64,000 nt of DNA from JABMOV01 sp964344305 (GTDB taxonomy: Bacteria > Fidelibacterota > Marinisomatia > Marinisomatales > JABMOV01): positions 16,384 through 80,383 of the forward strand of contig CAYFMT010000011.1 of the NCBI GenBank assembly GCA_964344305.1, in the 5' to 3' direction. Positions 1 to 9,475 of this stretch are shown here, piece by piece; the first letter of the stretch is position 1; each line of letters starts with the position of its first letter. The notes under the pieces are model-generated. The model made no database searches, was not told the DNA's origin, and worked only from the letters and a program-made list of their open reading frames with translations. The position numbers and the translations under genes were made by a program.

Positions 1-2
1 GC

Positions 3-2870
3 CTGCTGAATCCCGGTGTGAATTTTCCGGCACCCACACCGTTTTCACTGGTGAGTAAAACAGGTGATATACACCTTTTAGGAGGAGACCCGGCTTCCAT
101 CATAGTCGAAGCTCACGGTGCAGAACCTGATTCAGTGTTTCTTGAATTGCAAAGTGCATCCAACAGTCAGTTCAACGTGTATAGCACCGCGAGGGATATA
201 AATGGTCAATATGTGTTCACATTGTCGGAAATATTCCAGGATTATGCCTATACAGCGTTTGTACCCTCAAGCCACTTCTGGCAGGCATGGGATCGAGTGG
301 TTTCCCCGGAAGGATTTATTCTCGTAACTGATCGTCCCGTATTTGAAGAATTTCGAATCACCGTAATATCACCTGATTATTCAAAACTCGAACCGAAGGT
401 TCTCTCTGGTAATCAGGCGAATATTCAGGGTTTAATGGGATCCACAGTTTCTGTATCATTCAAGTCCAGCCAGAAAATTGCATCTGGATATATATTGTTG
501 AACAATGAGCAGTACTCACTAGATATTTCCGGTCAATATGGATCCATTGCATTCCCGTTGAACGAAGATGGGTCTTTTACGCTTCATTATGCTGATGAGA
601 GAGGCATCACAAATCGAGATCCCATTTCCTACCATTTACAGGTTTTACCTGATGTGACACCAAACCTTACGGTTTATTCACCTGAAAAATCCTTTGATAT
701 CAGCGGTGACCAGGTGATTCCTATTCACGTGGACATTGAAGATGATTTTGGGTTTACAAATCTACAGGTTGGGTATGAAATTCGTCGACCAAGTTACCTG
801 GAACTTGAACCCTACATTTCCATTTTTTCCATACAGATACGGGACCCGTACCTCTTGAGCCAGGAAATTGAATCCTTCTGGGATTGCAGTGATCTTGGAC
901 TCATGCCAGAGGATGAAATCCACTTTCATTTTGAATTGTATGATAATGACATCATTTCCGGACCAAAAAAATTCGTCTCAGCAACCCATGTTGCCCATGT
1001 ACCATCCCTATCTGACCTATATGAATCACTGGAGGAACAGGAATTTGAAATAATTGAAGAAAGCCATGTGAACCTGGAGGAACTACAATCCCTGCAGGAG
1101 CAGATTGAAACCGCAAAGCTGGATGTCATCAAATCCAGCGAATTGAACTGGGAGCAACAGAAGGAAATAGAAAATATCCTTAATCAAACGCAGAAGGAAA
1201 TGAAGCATCTTAAGGATCTCAGTGAAAAACTGAACGCCCTGTCTGAATTTGGGGAAAAGCATGGTTTACTAAACCGGGACCTTCTCAAGAAATTCCAGGA
1301 TTTGCAGGAACTGGTGAATGATCTCTTATCAGAAGATCTTATGAAAAACCTGGAGGATGTTCAACAGGCGCTAGATGATATGGATATGGATGACCTGAAC
1401 CAGGCCCTTGATAATCTCGCAGAAAACATGGATCACATGGAAGATACCATTGATCGGTATCTTGATATTTTCAAGCGTATCCAGGCTGAACAGAAGATGG
1501 ATGAAGTGGTAAACAGACTTTCACAGCTGGAACATCAGCAGGACAAGCTTGACGAAAAGATCCATGAGACAGATTCCGATACCGATCCTTCCGCGTTTGC
1601 TCGTTTGGAGCAGGAAGAGAAATGGAATCTGGATGAACTAGAGTCCATCCAGAATGTAATGGAAGAAGCATCCAGCGCCATGGAAGACATTCATGCTGAA
1701 ACCGCAGAAGCATTGGAAAACCTTGAATCATCCTCTCTCATGGAAAGAACAGAAGCAGATTTAAATGAAACCCTGGATAATCTCGAAGCACAAAACCCTT
1801 CCAGTGCCATGCAGTCCAGTCAGATGGCTCTGCAGGATATCCAGTCCCTGAGTCAGCAGGCTCAGATGATTCAGCAACAGTTCCAGCAGATGTCCGGTAT
1901 GGAAATGGCAAAAGAGTTTCAATCCGCACTTCGGGATGTCCTGTCCATATCCAAGGCACAGGAGTCACTGGCTACCGCCACGGATAACACACCGAGAAAT
2001 TCACCAAGGATGGGTGACATGGCAATGGAGCAACAGCAATTAAAAGATCAGGTCTCTCATGTCATGTCCCAACTCATGGAGTTGAGTCGGGAAACGTTTG
2101 CAGTAACACCTGAATTGGGGCAAATGATGGGACGAGCATTTGCATCCATGGAACAGGCAACACAGTCCCTATCACAACGAAACAGCGGTGATGCGGAAGA
2201 GTTTCAGTCTGCCACCATGGAAGCGTTGAACCAGGCGGCAAAATCATTGCATTCTACTGCTCAGCAAATGCAAAGTGGTGACGCTTCTGCCAGTGGGTTT
2301 GAACAATTCATGCAACAAATGCAACAAATGGCTGGAAAGCAAAAAGGAATTAACCAGCAGGGTATGCAGCTTGCCCTGGGACAAATGGCTGCGTCACTCC
2401 AGCAATCCCTTATGCAGCGGATGATGGCAGAGCAACAACAGGTACGAAAATCCCTGCAGCAACTCATGAATGAAATGTCCGGGTCAAGCGGTGGACAAAA
2501 AGGGATGGGAGATCTATCGGGAATTGCCAAAGATATGGATGATGTGTTGAATGATTTACAAAGACGACGTTTTACTCGAAAAACACAGGAAAGGCAACAA
2601 CGAATTCTATCGCGAATGCTTGACAGCCAGAAATCCCTTATGCAACGCGGACAAAAAGAAGAGCGAACGTCCACAACCGCCTCTCAATTGATTCCATACT
2701 CAGGTCCGGGAGGACTGCCTGCGGATATGGGTCAGCGCCGCAGCCTGACCATTGAGGCGCTGAATCAAGCATTGAAAGCCGGGTATTCCAGCGAATACCA
2801 GGACATGATTAGACGCTATTTCAATACGTTGACTGATAACGAAATATCATCTGGATCTGCAGATGAATAA
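3..2870 (+). CDS. Large Ig-like/coiled-coil protein, DUF4175-like (5' truncated by window)
   Basis: The frame is open to the window edge; a GTG at 18 exists, but the reading continues upstream without a stop, so the true start lies outside. The first ~340 residues read as beta-rich, Ig-like modules including a 'DDFGFTNLQVGYEI' segment typical of DUF4175-type proteins. The remainder is a very long Gln/Met/Glu-rich coiled coil (about residues 345-860) ending in a basic tail. DUF4175 proteins usually have N-terminal membrane helices, which would be outside the window. It overlaps the next gene by 8 bp, so the two are probably translationally coupled. Function unknown; cell-envelope location is inferred. 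Family assignment is moderate. Confidence 0.75.
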   Translation: MLNPGVNFPAPTPFSLVSKTGDIHLLGGDPASIIVEAHGAEPDSVFLELQSASNSQFNVYSTARDINGQYVFTLSEIFQDYAYTAFVPSSHFWQAWDRVVSPEGFILVTDRPVFEEFRITVISPDYSKLEPKVLSGNQANIQGLMGSTVSVSFKSSQKIASGYILLNNEQYSLDISGQYGSIAFPLNEDGSFTLHYADERGITNRDPISYHLQVLPDVTPNLTVYSPEKSFDISGDQVIPIHVDIEDDFGFTNLQVGYEIRRPSYLELEPYISIFSIQIRDPYLLSQEIESFWDCSDLGLMPEDEIHFHFELYDNDIISGPKKFVSATHVAHVPSLSDLYESLEEQEFEIIEESHVNLEELQSLQEQIETAKLDVIKSSELNWEQQKEIENILNQTQKEMKHLKDLSEKLNALSEFGEKHGLLNRDLLKKFQDLQELVNDLLSEDLMKNLEDVQQALDDMDMDDLNQALDNLAENMDHMEDTIDRYLDIFKRIQAEQKMDEVVNRLSQLEHQQDKLDEKIHETDSDTDPSAFARLEQEEKWNLDELESIQNVMEEASSAMEDIHAETAEALENLESSSLMERTEADLNETLDNLEAQNPSSAMQSSQMALQDIQSLSQQAQMIQQQFQQMSGMEMAKEFQSALRDVLSISKAQESLATATDNTPRNSPRMGDMAMEQQQLKDQVSHVMSQLMELSRETFAVTPELGQMMGRAFASMEQATQSLSQRNSGDAEEFQSATMEALNQAAKSLHSTAQQMQSGDASASGFEQFMQQMQQMAGKQKGINQQGMQLALGQMAASLQQSLMQRMMAEQQQVRKSLQQLMNEMSGSSGGQKGMGDLSGIAKDMDDVLNDLQRRRFTRKTQERQQRILSRMLDSQKSLMQRGQKEERTSTTASQLIPYSGPGGLPADMGQRRSLTIEALNQALKAGYSSEYQDMIRRYFNTLTDNEISSGSADE

Positions 2871-4725
2871 CTCGAGACTGATCTTTATTTTCCTCCTGGC
2901 AGCATTGATGAAAATGGATGGTCAGGTCCTTTCCCATCCACAGCAGAATGTCCAGATGAATACTGCACGCTACCTGGAAAACCAGAACCGCCTTGATGAA
3001 GCCATTACGCTGTATAAGGATATCCTGATCCAGAATGAGACACATCCCCAGGCTTTTCGTCGATTAAAGGATATCTATGTTCGACTGGAGCGTTATGATG
3101 AAGCGGTAGAATTAATCGAGGCGCGATTGGCTTCAAAACCAAAGGAAATGCAAACTATCCTGACTCTGGGTGAGATCTATTATAAACAGAGCAGAATTCA
3201 GGAAGCGTACAATGTCTGGAGGGAAATGGAGGCATCCTTCCCAAAAAACCTGTCGACATATCGACTGTTATTCAATACCTATGTGCGATTATCCCTTGAA
3301 GATGAACTTGTTTCCATGGTGAAAAGAGCCCGCATGGGATTGAATTCCCCTCATGCCCTGGCTCTTGAACTGGGAAATTATTACTATGCCAGACGCATCT
3401 ACCCGCAGTCCATGTCTGAATACCTTCTGTATCTCCGTCACGAACCTCGTCAGACGAGACTTATATCAAGCAGGATACTCCTCATGAGTGATGAAGAGGA
3501 AGCTCATCCATATATTGTGTCAGCTCTGGAAGACGAAATCAGCCACAATGAACATGCCAGTCGGGAATTGTTGAGTTCATATTATTTCAAGACAAGGAGA
3601 TACAAAGACGCACTTGACCAGCAAAAATTACTCGGTCTTCAGTCAAATCAGGACTACGATCGGTGGCTTCGTTTTTCAGAATCCCTGCGTCAGGAGCAGG
3701 CATACTCCCTTGCTCTGGATGCATATTCCACTTTTCTGTCACTTGAGGAACCCATACCAGCCAGGCTAAAGGGAAAGGCCCTCATTGGTCTTGCTCAAAC
3801 ATTTGAGGACCAAATTATACCGGAAGAAACCGGTCCGCAATTTGTTAAGTATTTCCCGGAAAATATCTTTTTCGAATCGCATTTTTATTTCCAGCGGGAT
3901 GTATCCAGTCAATCTGTGGCTTCAGCCTTTAATCTTTATGATTCTGTGCTCGTTAACATTCCTTCATCCGGTTTCTCTGCCCAGGCAAGTTTTCGACTGG
4001 GTGAAATCCAATACAGGATGACAAGGAATTTTGATGGCGCTGAGCAATCCTATGAAACTGCCCTTCGTTCGAAACCTGACAAAGAGCTGGAAGCTCTCAT
4101 TCGTTTGAGACTCGGAGATATTCTCCTGGCACGTGGGAACCTCTCTGCAGCTGCCTACTATTTTCAAAACGAGATAAATCGTGGCATTGAATTCCAGACA
4201 CGGTTCATTCAATCCCTGCTTTACCAGGGATATGTAGATTCTGCAATTACAGCACTTGGAGGAATAACTGATACGATAGCTCCCATGAATCCATGGTTCA
4301 ATGATGTTCTGGAACTGGTGGATTTTCTCGATCAGGGATTGGAATCAGATTCAGAAATACTGGCGGACTATTTTAAGGGTGAATATCTCCTGCGTCAGTA
4401 CAAGCTTGTTGAAGCGGCTGATTTTTTTGCATACATCCGTCAGTCTTACCCCTCAACGAATTTGGGCCATTATCTTCTCCTGAGAGAGTCCCTTATTCGG
4501 CTCCAACTTGAAGATTATTCATCCGTATTTTCCCTTACATCACAGTTAAAGGATACGGAGTTTTATGACAAAGGCATTGTGTTGACCGGTCAAATACATG
4601 AGGGTTTTCAGGATAAGGAAAAAGCACTGGAGTTCTATTTCACCCTTCTTGAAGACCATCCAGAATCCCTGTTGTCTGAACCTGTCCGCCTCCACGTACG
4701 ATCACTAACCAAAACAATGAATTAA
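2863..4725 (+). CDS. Exported tetratricopeptide-repeat protein
   Basis: A 620-residue protein with an N-terminal hydrophobic signal (about residues 5-20) followed by successive TPR-like helical pairs, for example 'ARYLENQNRLDEAITLYKDIL' around residues 31-51 and further repeats to the C-terminus ('HEGFQDKEKALEFYFTLLEDHPES'). TPRs serve as protein-interaction scaffolds; the signal suggests a periplasmic or outer-membrane-facing location. It overlaps the upstream coiled-coil gene and abuts the next gene without a gap, so the three form one translational unit and probably one complex. No catalytic motif seen. Confidence 0.85.
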   Translation: MNNSRLIFIFLLAALMKMDGQVLSHPQQNVQMNTARYLENQNRLDEAITLYKDILIQNETHPQAFRRLKDIYVRLERYDEAVELIEARLASKPKEMQTILTLGEIYYKQSRIQEAYNVWREMEASFPKNLSTYRLLFNTYVRLSLEDELVSMVKRARMGLNSPHALALELGNYYYARRIYPQSMSEYLLYLRHEPRQTRLISSRILLMSDEEEAHPYIVSALEDEISHNEHASRELLSSYYFKTRRYKDALDQQKLLGLQSNQDYDRWLRFSESLRQEQAYSLALDAYSTFLSLEEPIPARLKGKALIGLAQTFEDQIIPEETGPQFVKYFPENIFFESHFYFQRDVSSQSVASAFNLYDSVLVNIPSSGFSAQASFRLGEIQYRMTRNFDGAEQSYETALRSKPDKELEALIRLRLGDILLARGNLSAAAYYFQNEINRGIEFQTRFIQSLLYQGYVDSAITALGGITDTIAPMNPWFNDVLELVDFLDQGLESDSEILADYFKGEYLLRQYKLVEAADFFAYIRQSYPSTNLGHYLLLRESLIRLQLEDYSSVFSLTSQLKDTEFYDKGIVLTGQIHEGFQDKEKALEFYFTLLEDHPESLLSEPVRLHVRSLTKTMN

Positions 4726-5979
4726 ATGAAACAAATTATTTTATACTGCACCCTGTTTATTACTCTGTTATCGGGTCAAAAAATGCTCATCCCCATGGAC
4801 ATGGCACAGAAGGATCATCTGAAGGCCTACGGACTTGCCTACTATATATTGACTGAGAATGTAAATATCGAATGGTTGTTGAATTACAGAGGTGGATCTT
4901 TCCTCGTCGACCAATACGATTTCATTACCCGTGAATGCCGATTGCGTGGTATTTCCTGGGAAGCAAAGAATGGAGCAGAATTACTTGAAATCTATGGACA
5001 TATTGATGAAAACAATATGGATGTAATTCAACTGGAAAAAGCACCGAAAATCGCCATTTATACGCCACCTAACAAACAACCATGGGATGATGCTGTCACC
5101 CTGGCATTGACCTATGCGGAAGTCCCATATGAAACCCTATGGGATGAACAGGTTCTTACAGGAGAATTGTCCACTTATGACTGGCTGCATCTTCACCATG
5201 AGGATTTTACCGGTCAATATGGAAAATTTTATCGAAATTATTTTAACGCCCCATGGTACATTGGCCAGCAGCGCGAATTTGAAGCTATGGCAAGGAGACT
5301 GGGATTCAACACGGTCCACGAAGAGAAAAAGGCGGTTGCGCTTGCCATAAAAAACTATGTGGGACAGGGTGGTTTTCTCTTCGCAATGTGCTCTGCAACA
5401 GATTCCTATGATATTGCATTATCCGCACAGAATGTGGATATTGCCCATACAGTATTTGATGGTACACCGCCTGATCCAAATGCCAATGAAAAACTGGACT
5501 ACAGCCAGACATTCGCGTTTACCGATTATTCCCTGTATACTGATCCCATGATTTACGAATACGCTGATATTGATTTTCCCCCCAGCAATAATCCCATCGT
5601 AAGAGGCGCGGAAGCGGATTATTTTTCCCTTTTTGAATTTTCCGCGAAATATGACCCTGTACCAACCATGTTAACACAGAATCATGTGGCAGTAGTAAAA
5701 GGTTTTATGGGGCAAACGACAGGGTTCCTGCGATCAAAAATTAAAAAACATATCGTTGTTCTTGGTGAAGATCCAGCTTCCGACCAGGTGAAATATCTTC
5801 ATGGAAATTTTGGACAGGGAACCTACACATTCCTGGGTGGACATGATCCTGAGGATTATCAGCATTTTGTGGGGGATCCACCTACAGATCTTTCATTGCA
5901 TCGAAATTCACCAGGATACAGGCTTATCCTGAATAATATCCTCTTCCCGGCAGCACGAAAAAAGGAGCAGAAAACCTGA
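4726..5979 (+). CDS. Conserved exported protein of the family mislabelled 'asparagine synthetase B'
   Basis: A 417-residue protein with a signal peptide (about residues 1-17). It closely follows a Bacteroidetes family I recognise: 'MLIPMDMAQKDHLKAYGLAY', 'WLLNYRGGSF', 'KAPKIAIYTPPNKQPWDDAVTLALTYAEVPYE', 'YDWLHLHHEDFTGQYGKF', 'GGFLFAMCSATDSYDIAL', 'MLTQNHVAVVKGFMGQTT' and a C-terminal 'GGHDPEDYQHFVGDPPTDL' block. Databases often call it asparagine synthetase B, but neither the N-terminal Cys amidotransferase nor the synthetase P-loop is present, and it looks exported. The central part resembles class I glutamine-amidotransferase-like/DUF4159 folds. It directly follows the TPR gene; actual function unknown. 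Confidence 0.85.
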   Translation: MKQIILYCTLFITLLSGQKMLIPMDMAQKDHLKAYGLAYYILTENVNIEWLLNYRGGSFLVDQYDFITRECRLRGISWEAKNGAELLEIYGHIDENNMDVIQLEKAPKIAIYTPPNKQPWDDAVTLALTYAEVPYETLWDEQVLTGELSTYDWLHLHHEDFTGQYGKFYRNYFNAPWYIGQQREFEAMARRLGFNTVHEEKKAVALAIKNYVGQGGFLFAMCSATDSYDIALSAQNVDIAHTVFDGTPPDPNANEKLDYSQTFAFTDYSLYTDPMIYEYADIDFPPSNNPIVRGAEADYFSLFEFSAKYDPVPTMLTQNHVAVVKGFMGQTTGFLRSKIKKHIVVLGEDPASDQVKYLHGNFGQGTYTFLGGHDPEDYQHFVGDPPTDLSLHRNSPGYRLILNNILFPAARKKEQKT

Positions 5980-6422
5980 GTTCCATTTCCATTGACCAAG
6001 GAACTCTCAAGGATGCATACCGGGTTCAAATTCAAACACCTGAATTTGAGGATCCCTATCCAATTGAAGAATACTCTCACCGACTACAAAACAGGAAACA
6101 TCTTATCCTGGTTGCCTATGATGATCATCTACCGGTAGGATATAAAATTGGGTTTGACAGGGATGAAGATGGCTCCTTTTACTCCTGGATGGGATCAGTT
6201 TTGCCTGGCTTTCGGCAGAAGGGGATTGCTACCCGTCTCGCGATTGAACAGGAGAAATGGGCAATTGAAAACGGATTCTTATCTATTAAAGTAAAGACCC
6301 GGAAAAAACATGGTGCTATGATTTCCTTTTTGAGGACTTCCGGGTTTACATTAGTGGGTGAAATACCTGCGATTCCTGAACTCGAAACACGTTTGTTATT
6401 CGAGAAAAAACTGAACCAGTAA
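5976..6422 (+). CDS. GNAT-family N-acetyltransferase (CTG start)
   Basis: The GNAT core is clear: 'HLILVAYDDHLPVGYKIGF', then the acetyl-CoA pyrophosphate-binding segment 'VLPGFRQKGIATRLAIEQEKWA', and a late 'GAMISFLRTSGFTLVGE' strand-helix. An ATG at 6189 would delete the N-terminal half of the fold. The frame is open upstream to a CTG at 5976 that overlaps the previous stop (CTGA) and sits 8 nt after AAGGAG (5962-5967); no ATG, GTG or TTG lies between. Starting there gives 148 aa, the usual GNAT size. Substrate unknown. The stop overlaps the next ATG (TAATG). Confidence 0.8.
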   Translation: MSSISIDQGTLKDAYRVQIQTPEFEDPYPIEEYSHRLQNRKHLILVAYDDHLPVGYKIGFDRDEDGSFYSWMGSVLPGFRQKGIATRLAIEQEKWAIENGFLSIKVKTRKKHGAMISFLRTSGFTLVGEIPAIPELETRLLFEKKLNQ

Positions 6423-6823
6423 TGAAAACCATCACTGTCACATCTGAAAAAAGAACCGATATGGTTGATATAACATCAAGGGTTGAAACCATTATTTCGG
6501 AAGAAAAGATAGAAAACGGTATCATGACCGTTTTTGTCCCCCACACCACCTGCGGTATTACCATAAATGAACATTGTGATCCTGATGTGGTTCGAGATAT
6601 TCTTTTCCAACTGGAAAAGGTTGTTCCCTATGAGGATGGATATCATCATTATGAAAAAAATGCCGACAGTCATATAAAAACCAGTCTAATTGGTTCCAGT
6701 GAGACGGTGATTGTAAATAATGGCCGGCTGGTATTAGGAACCTGGCAGGGTATTTTTCTCTGTGACTTTGATGGACCCCGAACAAGAAAAGTGCATATCA
6801 ATTGCAGTAAGGATGTCACGTGA
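6422..6823 (+). CDS. YjbQ/UPF0047 family protein
   Basis: A 133-residue protein matching the YjbQ family end to end: 'TVFVPHTTCGITINEHCDPDV' in the first half, 'HIKTSLIGSSETVIVNNGRLVLGTWQGIFLCDFDGPR' in the second. These proteins are trimers with a conserved His/Cys/Asp pocket; E. coli YjbQ has weak thiamine-phosphate synthase activity, and the true cellular role is unsettled. The start overlaps the GNAT stop by one base and its own stop overlaps the next GTG start, so it lies within a tightly coupled operon. Confidence 0.92.
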   Translation: MKTITVTSEKRTDMVDITSRVETIISEEKIENGIMTVFVPHTTCGITINEHCDPDVVRDILFQLEKVVPYEDGYHHYEKNADSHIKTSLIGSSETVIVNNGRLVLGTWQGIFLCDFDGPRTRKVHINCSKDVT

Positions 6824-7854
6824 GAATACTGATTCTTGTCCTCATCTCCATATTCCTGTGGCAGTGTTCTCAACCTGCAAATGTTATTCCTCTTGAAATC
6901 CCCAGGGATGGGCTATACGACAGTGCGTATCCACATACTGATGTTTCAGTCCAGCTAAATCGCCTGTCAGAATCCGTTCTAAAAATCTATTTTACTGCCT
7001 ATTACAAAAACTACTTCTTTGACAGAGACAGTCAGGTACAGCGTAGAGAAATTGACGACGCTTTAAAGAATATTGAATTCAGGGATATGGTTACATTTAG
7101 TCGGTCATCGTTTGGAACCGCAACGGTTGTATCAAATGAGAATAATAGTATTGTATTGCTATCGTGTGCACATATTGGAAGTTTTCCGGATACACTTATT
7201 ACTTTATTTCAGCAACCCGGGTCTCAGCGGGGTGAGCAATGGGTAGAAAGTGTGGCCATCAAACAGAAAAGTACTCATTTCATTGAACATGATTTTCTAA
7301 AGGGGAACCTTGAAATCCTCGCCGTGGATAATGAACGTGATCTGGCCCTGTTTGGTATCAAGCAATCACGGAGCGATCCATTCACACTTCGCCCGTTCCC
7401 GTATCCCTTTGGAAACATGGAGGATCTTACATGGGGAAGCCTTGTATATATGATGGGGTATCCCATTGGTCATAAAATGGTTACACAGGGCATGGTGAGT
7501 CCTCCTGAGGATGACGATGATGGTACCTTTATTGTGGATGCACTGTTTAATAAGGGATTCAGTGGGGGTGTGGTCCTGGCCGTGAAAGATGGTGTGCCAA
7601 ATTTTGAGCTTGTGGGGCTGGCCAAATCAATTTCTGCTCAAACCGAATTCTACCTATCACCAGACAGCAGAAACATGCTTAACTATTCACAGTCCCTGAT
7701 ACCGTATGAGGGAGATATGTTTGTCACCCCTCAACGATCCCTGCATTATGGTGTCACCTATTGCATATCAATAGATGCCATACACGATTTTATTCAAGAA
7801 AATACTGAAGAGATTGAAAAAATCGGTTACAGCATAACCTGTTATAGAAAATAA
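6820..7854 (+). CDS. Trypsin-like serine protease, predicted lipoprotein
   Basis: A 344-residue protein with a GTG start at 6820 (GTGA overlap with the upstream stop) and an N-terminal lipobox-like 'LISIFLWQC' (Cys16). The chymotrypsin-fold triad is readable: His118 in 'LLSCAHIG', Asp174 in 'NERDLALFGI', Ser248 in 'KGFSGGVV'. No PDZ domain follows, unlike DegP/HtrA. It is predicted to be a periplasm-facing, membrane-anchored protease; substrate unknown. It meets the following minus-strand gene stop-to-stop with no intervening base. Confidence 0.8.
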   Translation: MRILILVLISIFLWQCSQPANVIPLEIPRDGLYDSAYPHTDVSVQLNRLSESVLKIYFTAYYKNYFFDRDSQVQRREIDDALKNIEFRDMVTFSRSSFGTATVVSNENNSIVLLSCAHIGSFPDTLITLFQQPGSQRGEQWVESVAIKQKSTHFIEHDFLKGNLEILAVDNERDLALFGIKQSRSDPFTLRPFPYPFGNMEDLTWGSLVYMMGYPIGHKMVTQGMVSPPEDDDDGTFIVDALFNKGFSGGVVLAVKDGVPNFELVGLAKSISAQTEFYLSPDSRNMLNYSQSLIPYEGDMFVTPQRSLHYGVTYCISIDAIHDFIQENTEEIEKIGYSITCYRK

Positions 7855-8253
7855 TCAGTCCACACTTTTCGTATAAGCCCGAAGATTCTTGATTCTAAAG
7901 TTGGGATAGTCACTTTCTATGATAGATTCATGGCCAAATTCAATTGTCCAGAGTGTTGATTCACCTGGGTCCAATGTAAAATTCATGCTCTCGGATTCTC
8001 CGCCAAATTTTAAACCATATGTGCTATCGGAATAAAAATCTGCCTCTATGTACCAGTAAGGATAGAATGGTTCATCATCGGTGTTCTTTACGGTTCCCTG
8101 GGCACGGAATTCGCTTAAGGTCGCTTCCAATGATGTGATGGTAAAACTGGCTTCGAACTCGTATACATCCGGTGCACCAATGACTGTATCAGGTTCACAG
8201 CTTCCTCCAGTCAACACAAGAAAGGCTAACAAAACCAACAATATATTCTTCAT
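7855..8253 (-). CDS. Small FxLYD-like lipoprotein
   Basis: Starts at the ATG at 8253, preceded by GGGAG; an in-frame ATG six codons upstream lacks a good ribosome-binding site. The 132-residue product begins MKNILLVLLAFLVLTGGSC, a lipoprotein signal with Cys19. The rest is one beta-sandwich-like domain ('FRAQGTVKNTDDEPFYPYWYIEADFY', 'LDPGESTLWTIEF') like FxLYD domains found in many bacterial lipoproteins. No enzymatic motif. Function unknown. Confidence 0.7.
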   Translation of the reverse strand: MKNILLVLLAFLVLTGGSCEPDTVIGAPDVYEFEASFTITSLEATLSEFRAQGTVKNTDDEPFYPYWYIEADFYSDSTYGLKFGGESESMNFTLDPGESTLWTIEFGHESIIESDYPNFRIKNLRAYTKSVD

Positions 8254-8390
8254 AACATCTCCCAAACTCAACTAAATGACAAGTTACACGACAGTCACAA
8301 CGATTTCAAGGTATCGGACCACTTTTTTACCTGATCTCCAACGAAAATTGTTGTGGTAATTAGTATCTTGAAACCTATCGGGAATAGATT

Positions 8391-9440
8391 CTATCTAAAT
8401 ATAAATCCTTCTTTAAGGGGATCCTCCGGATCAAAATAAAAATCACTCTTACCCGTAATATGGGCTGTACCGCTGACTTCCGGTATAACTGCATGATAGG
8501 ATCCAAACGAGGTGGTCTCATGAACCATCACATCCATGGTTGTACCCAGAATGCTTTCGATAATTATTTTTTCACCTTTTTTAAGTTCTTCCCTTTCATG
8601 ATGCAAGGCTGCACGAGCGCTAACACCAGAGCCAGTAGAAGAGCGGTCCACTTCACCTTCTGCAAAAATGCAAACATTTCGACTGTGATGGTGTGGGAAT
8701 TTTGGCTTTCCGGTAAATATGATTCCATATAGAAAACTTAAATCTTCCTCATACGGATGAGTAATAGGATAATCCTCCATTACTGCGTGTTTAATTTTCC
8801 TGCCCCAGTCTATCAATTGGTTGTAATCCTTTTTCCCCATGCCTATACCCAGGTTATCTGCATCCACAATCGCATAAAACGCCCCACCGTATGCCACATC
8901 AAATGGTACCTGTCCAATGCCCTTGACTTCAATATTTTTATCTCTTAAAAGGACAAATGAAGGCACATTGAGGAATGAAACCTTACATACTTTGCCATTT
9001 TTACGATATGCCCTTGCACGGATAAGTCCTGGTGGTGCATCAATGATCAGTTCAGGATTTTCTTCATCCTTTTCAATTATACCGGTATCAAAAACCAGTT
9101 TTGTCAATGCAATTATTGCATGACCACACATGGTACTGTACCCCTCATTATGAATGAAGAATGTACCAAAATCCGCTTCATCCGTTACAGGTTCGGTTAT
9201 GAATGCACCGTACATATCCGCATGGCCGCGTGGTTCAAACATTGTTCCAGTGCGAATGTAATCAAAGTGATCCCTGAAATATCGACGTTTCTCCAGGATG
9301 GTGTTTCCCCGTATCTCTGGTAAACCATCGTACACGACCCGTAAGGGTTCTCCACCGGTATGGAGGTCTATGGTTTTAATAGTTAACCAGCTATCTTCCG
9401 GTGTCCAGGACCATTTTTTCATGTTCTTCATAGGATGCAT
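8391..9440 (-). CDS. trans-3-hydroxy-L-proline dehydratase (proline racemase superfamily)
   Basis: A 349-residue member of the proline racemase superfamily: 'DLHTGGEPLRVV' near the N-terminus, first catalytic Cys105 in 'GYSTMCGHAIIAL', and the second-site motif 'DRSSTGSG' with Thr269. Racemases and 4-hydroxyproline epimerases have Cys at this second position; a Thr there is the established signature of trans-3-hydroxy-L-proline dehydratase (as in human L3HYPDH), which makes delta1-pyrroline-2-carboxylate. The upstream gene encodes an ornithine cyclodeaminase-family enzyme that would reduce this product to proline, supporting the assignment. Confidence 0.88.
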   Translation of the reverse strand: MHPMKNMKKWSWTPEDSWLTIKTIDLHTGGEPLRVVYDGLPEIRGNTILEKRRYFRDHFDYIRTGTMFEPRGHADMYGAFITEPVTDEADFGTFFIHNEGYSTMCGHAIIALTKLVFDTGIIEKDEENPELIIDAPPGLIRARAYRKNGKVCKVSFLNVPSFVLLRDKNIEVKGIGQVPFDVAYGGAFYAIVDADNLGIGMGKKDYNQLIDWGRKIKHAVMEDYPITHPYEEDLSFLYGIIFTGKPKFPHHHSRNVCIFAEGEVDRSSTGSGVSARAALHHEREELKKGEKIIIESILGTTMDVMVHETTSFGSYHAVIPEVSGTAHITGKSDFYFDPEDPLKEGFIFR

Positions 9441-9475
9441 CTATTTATTTGATCTTAGAGTTTCTTATCGTGTCT

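Noticed and set aside
4726..5979. Asparagine synthetase
   Set aside because: No N-terminal Cys2 amidotransferase or synthetase P-loop, and a signal peptide is present; only the family's database name suggests it.
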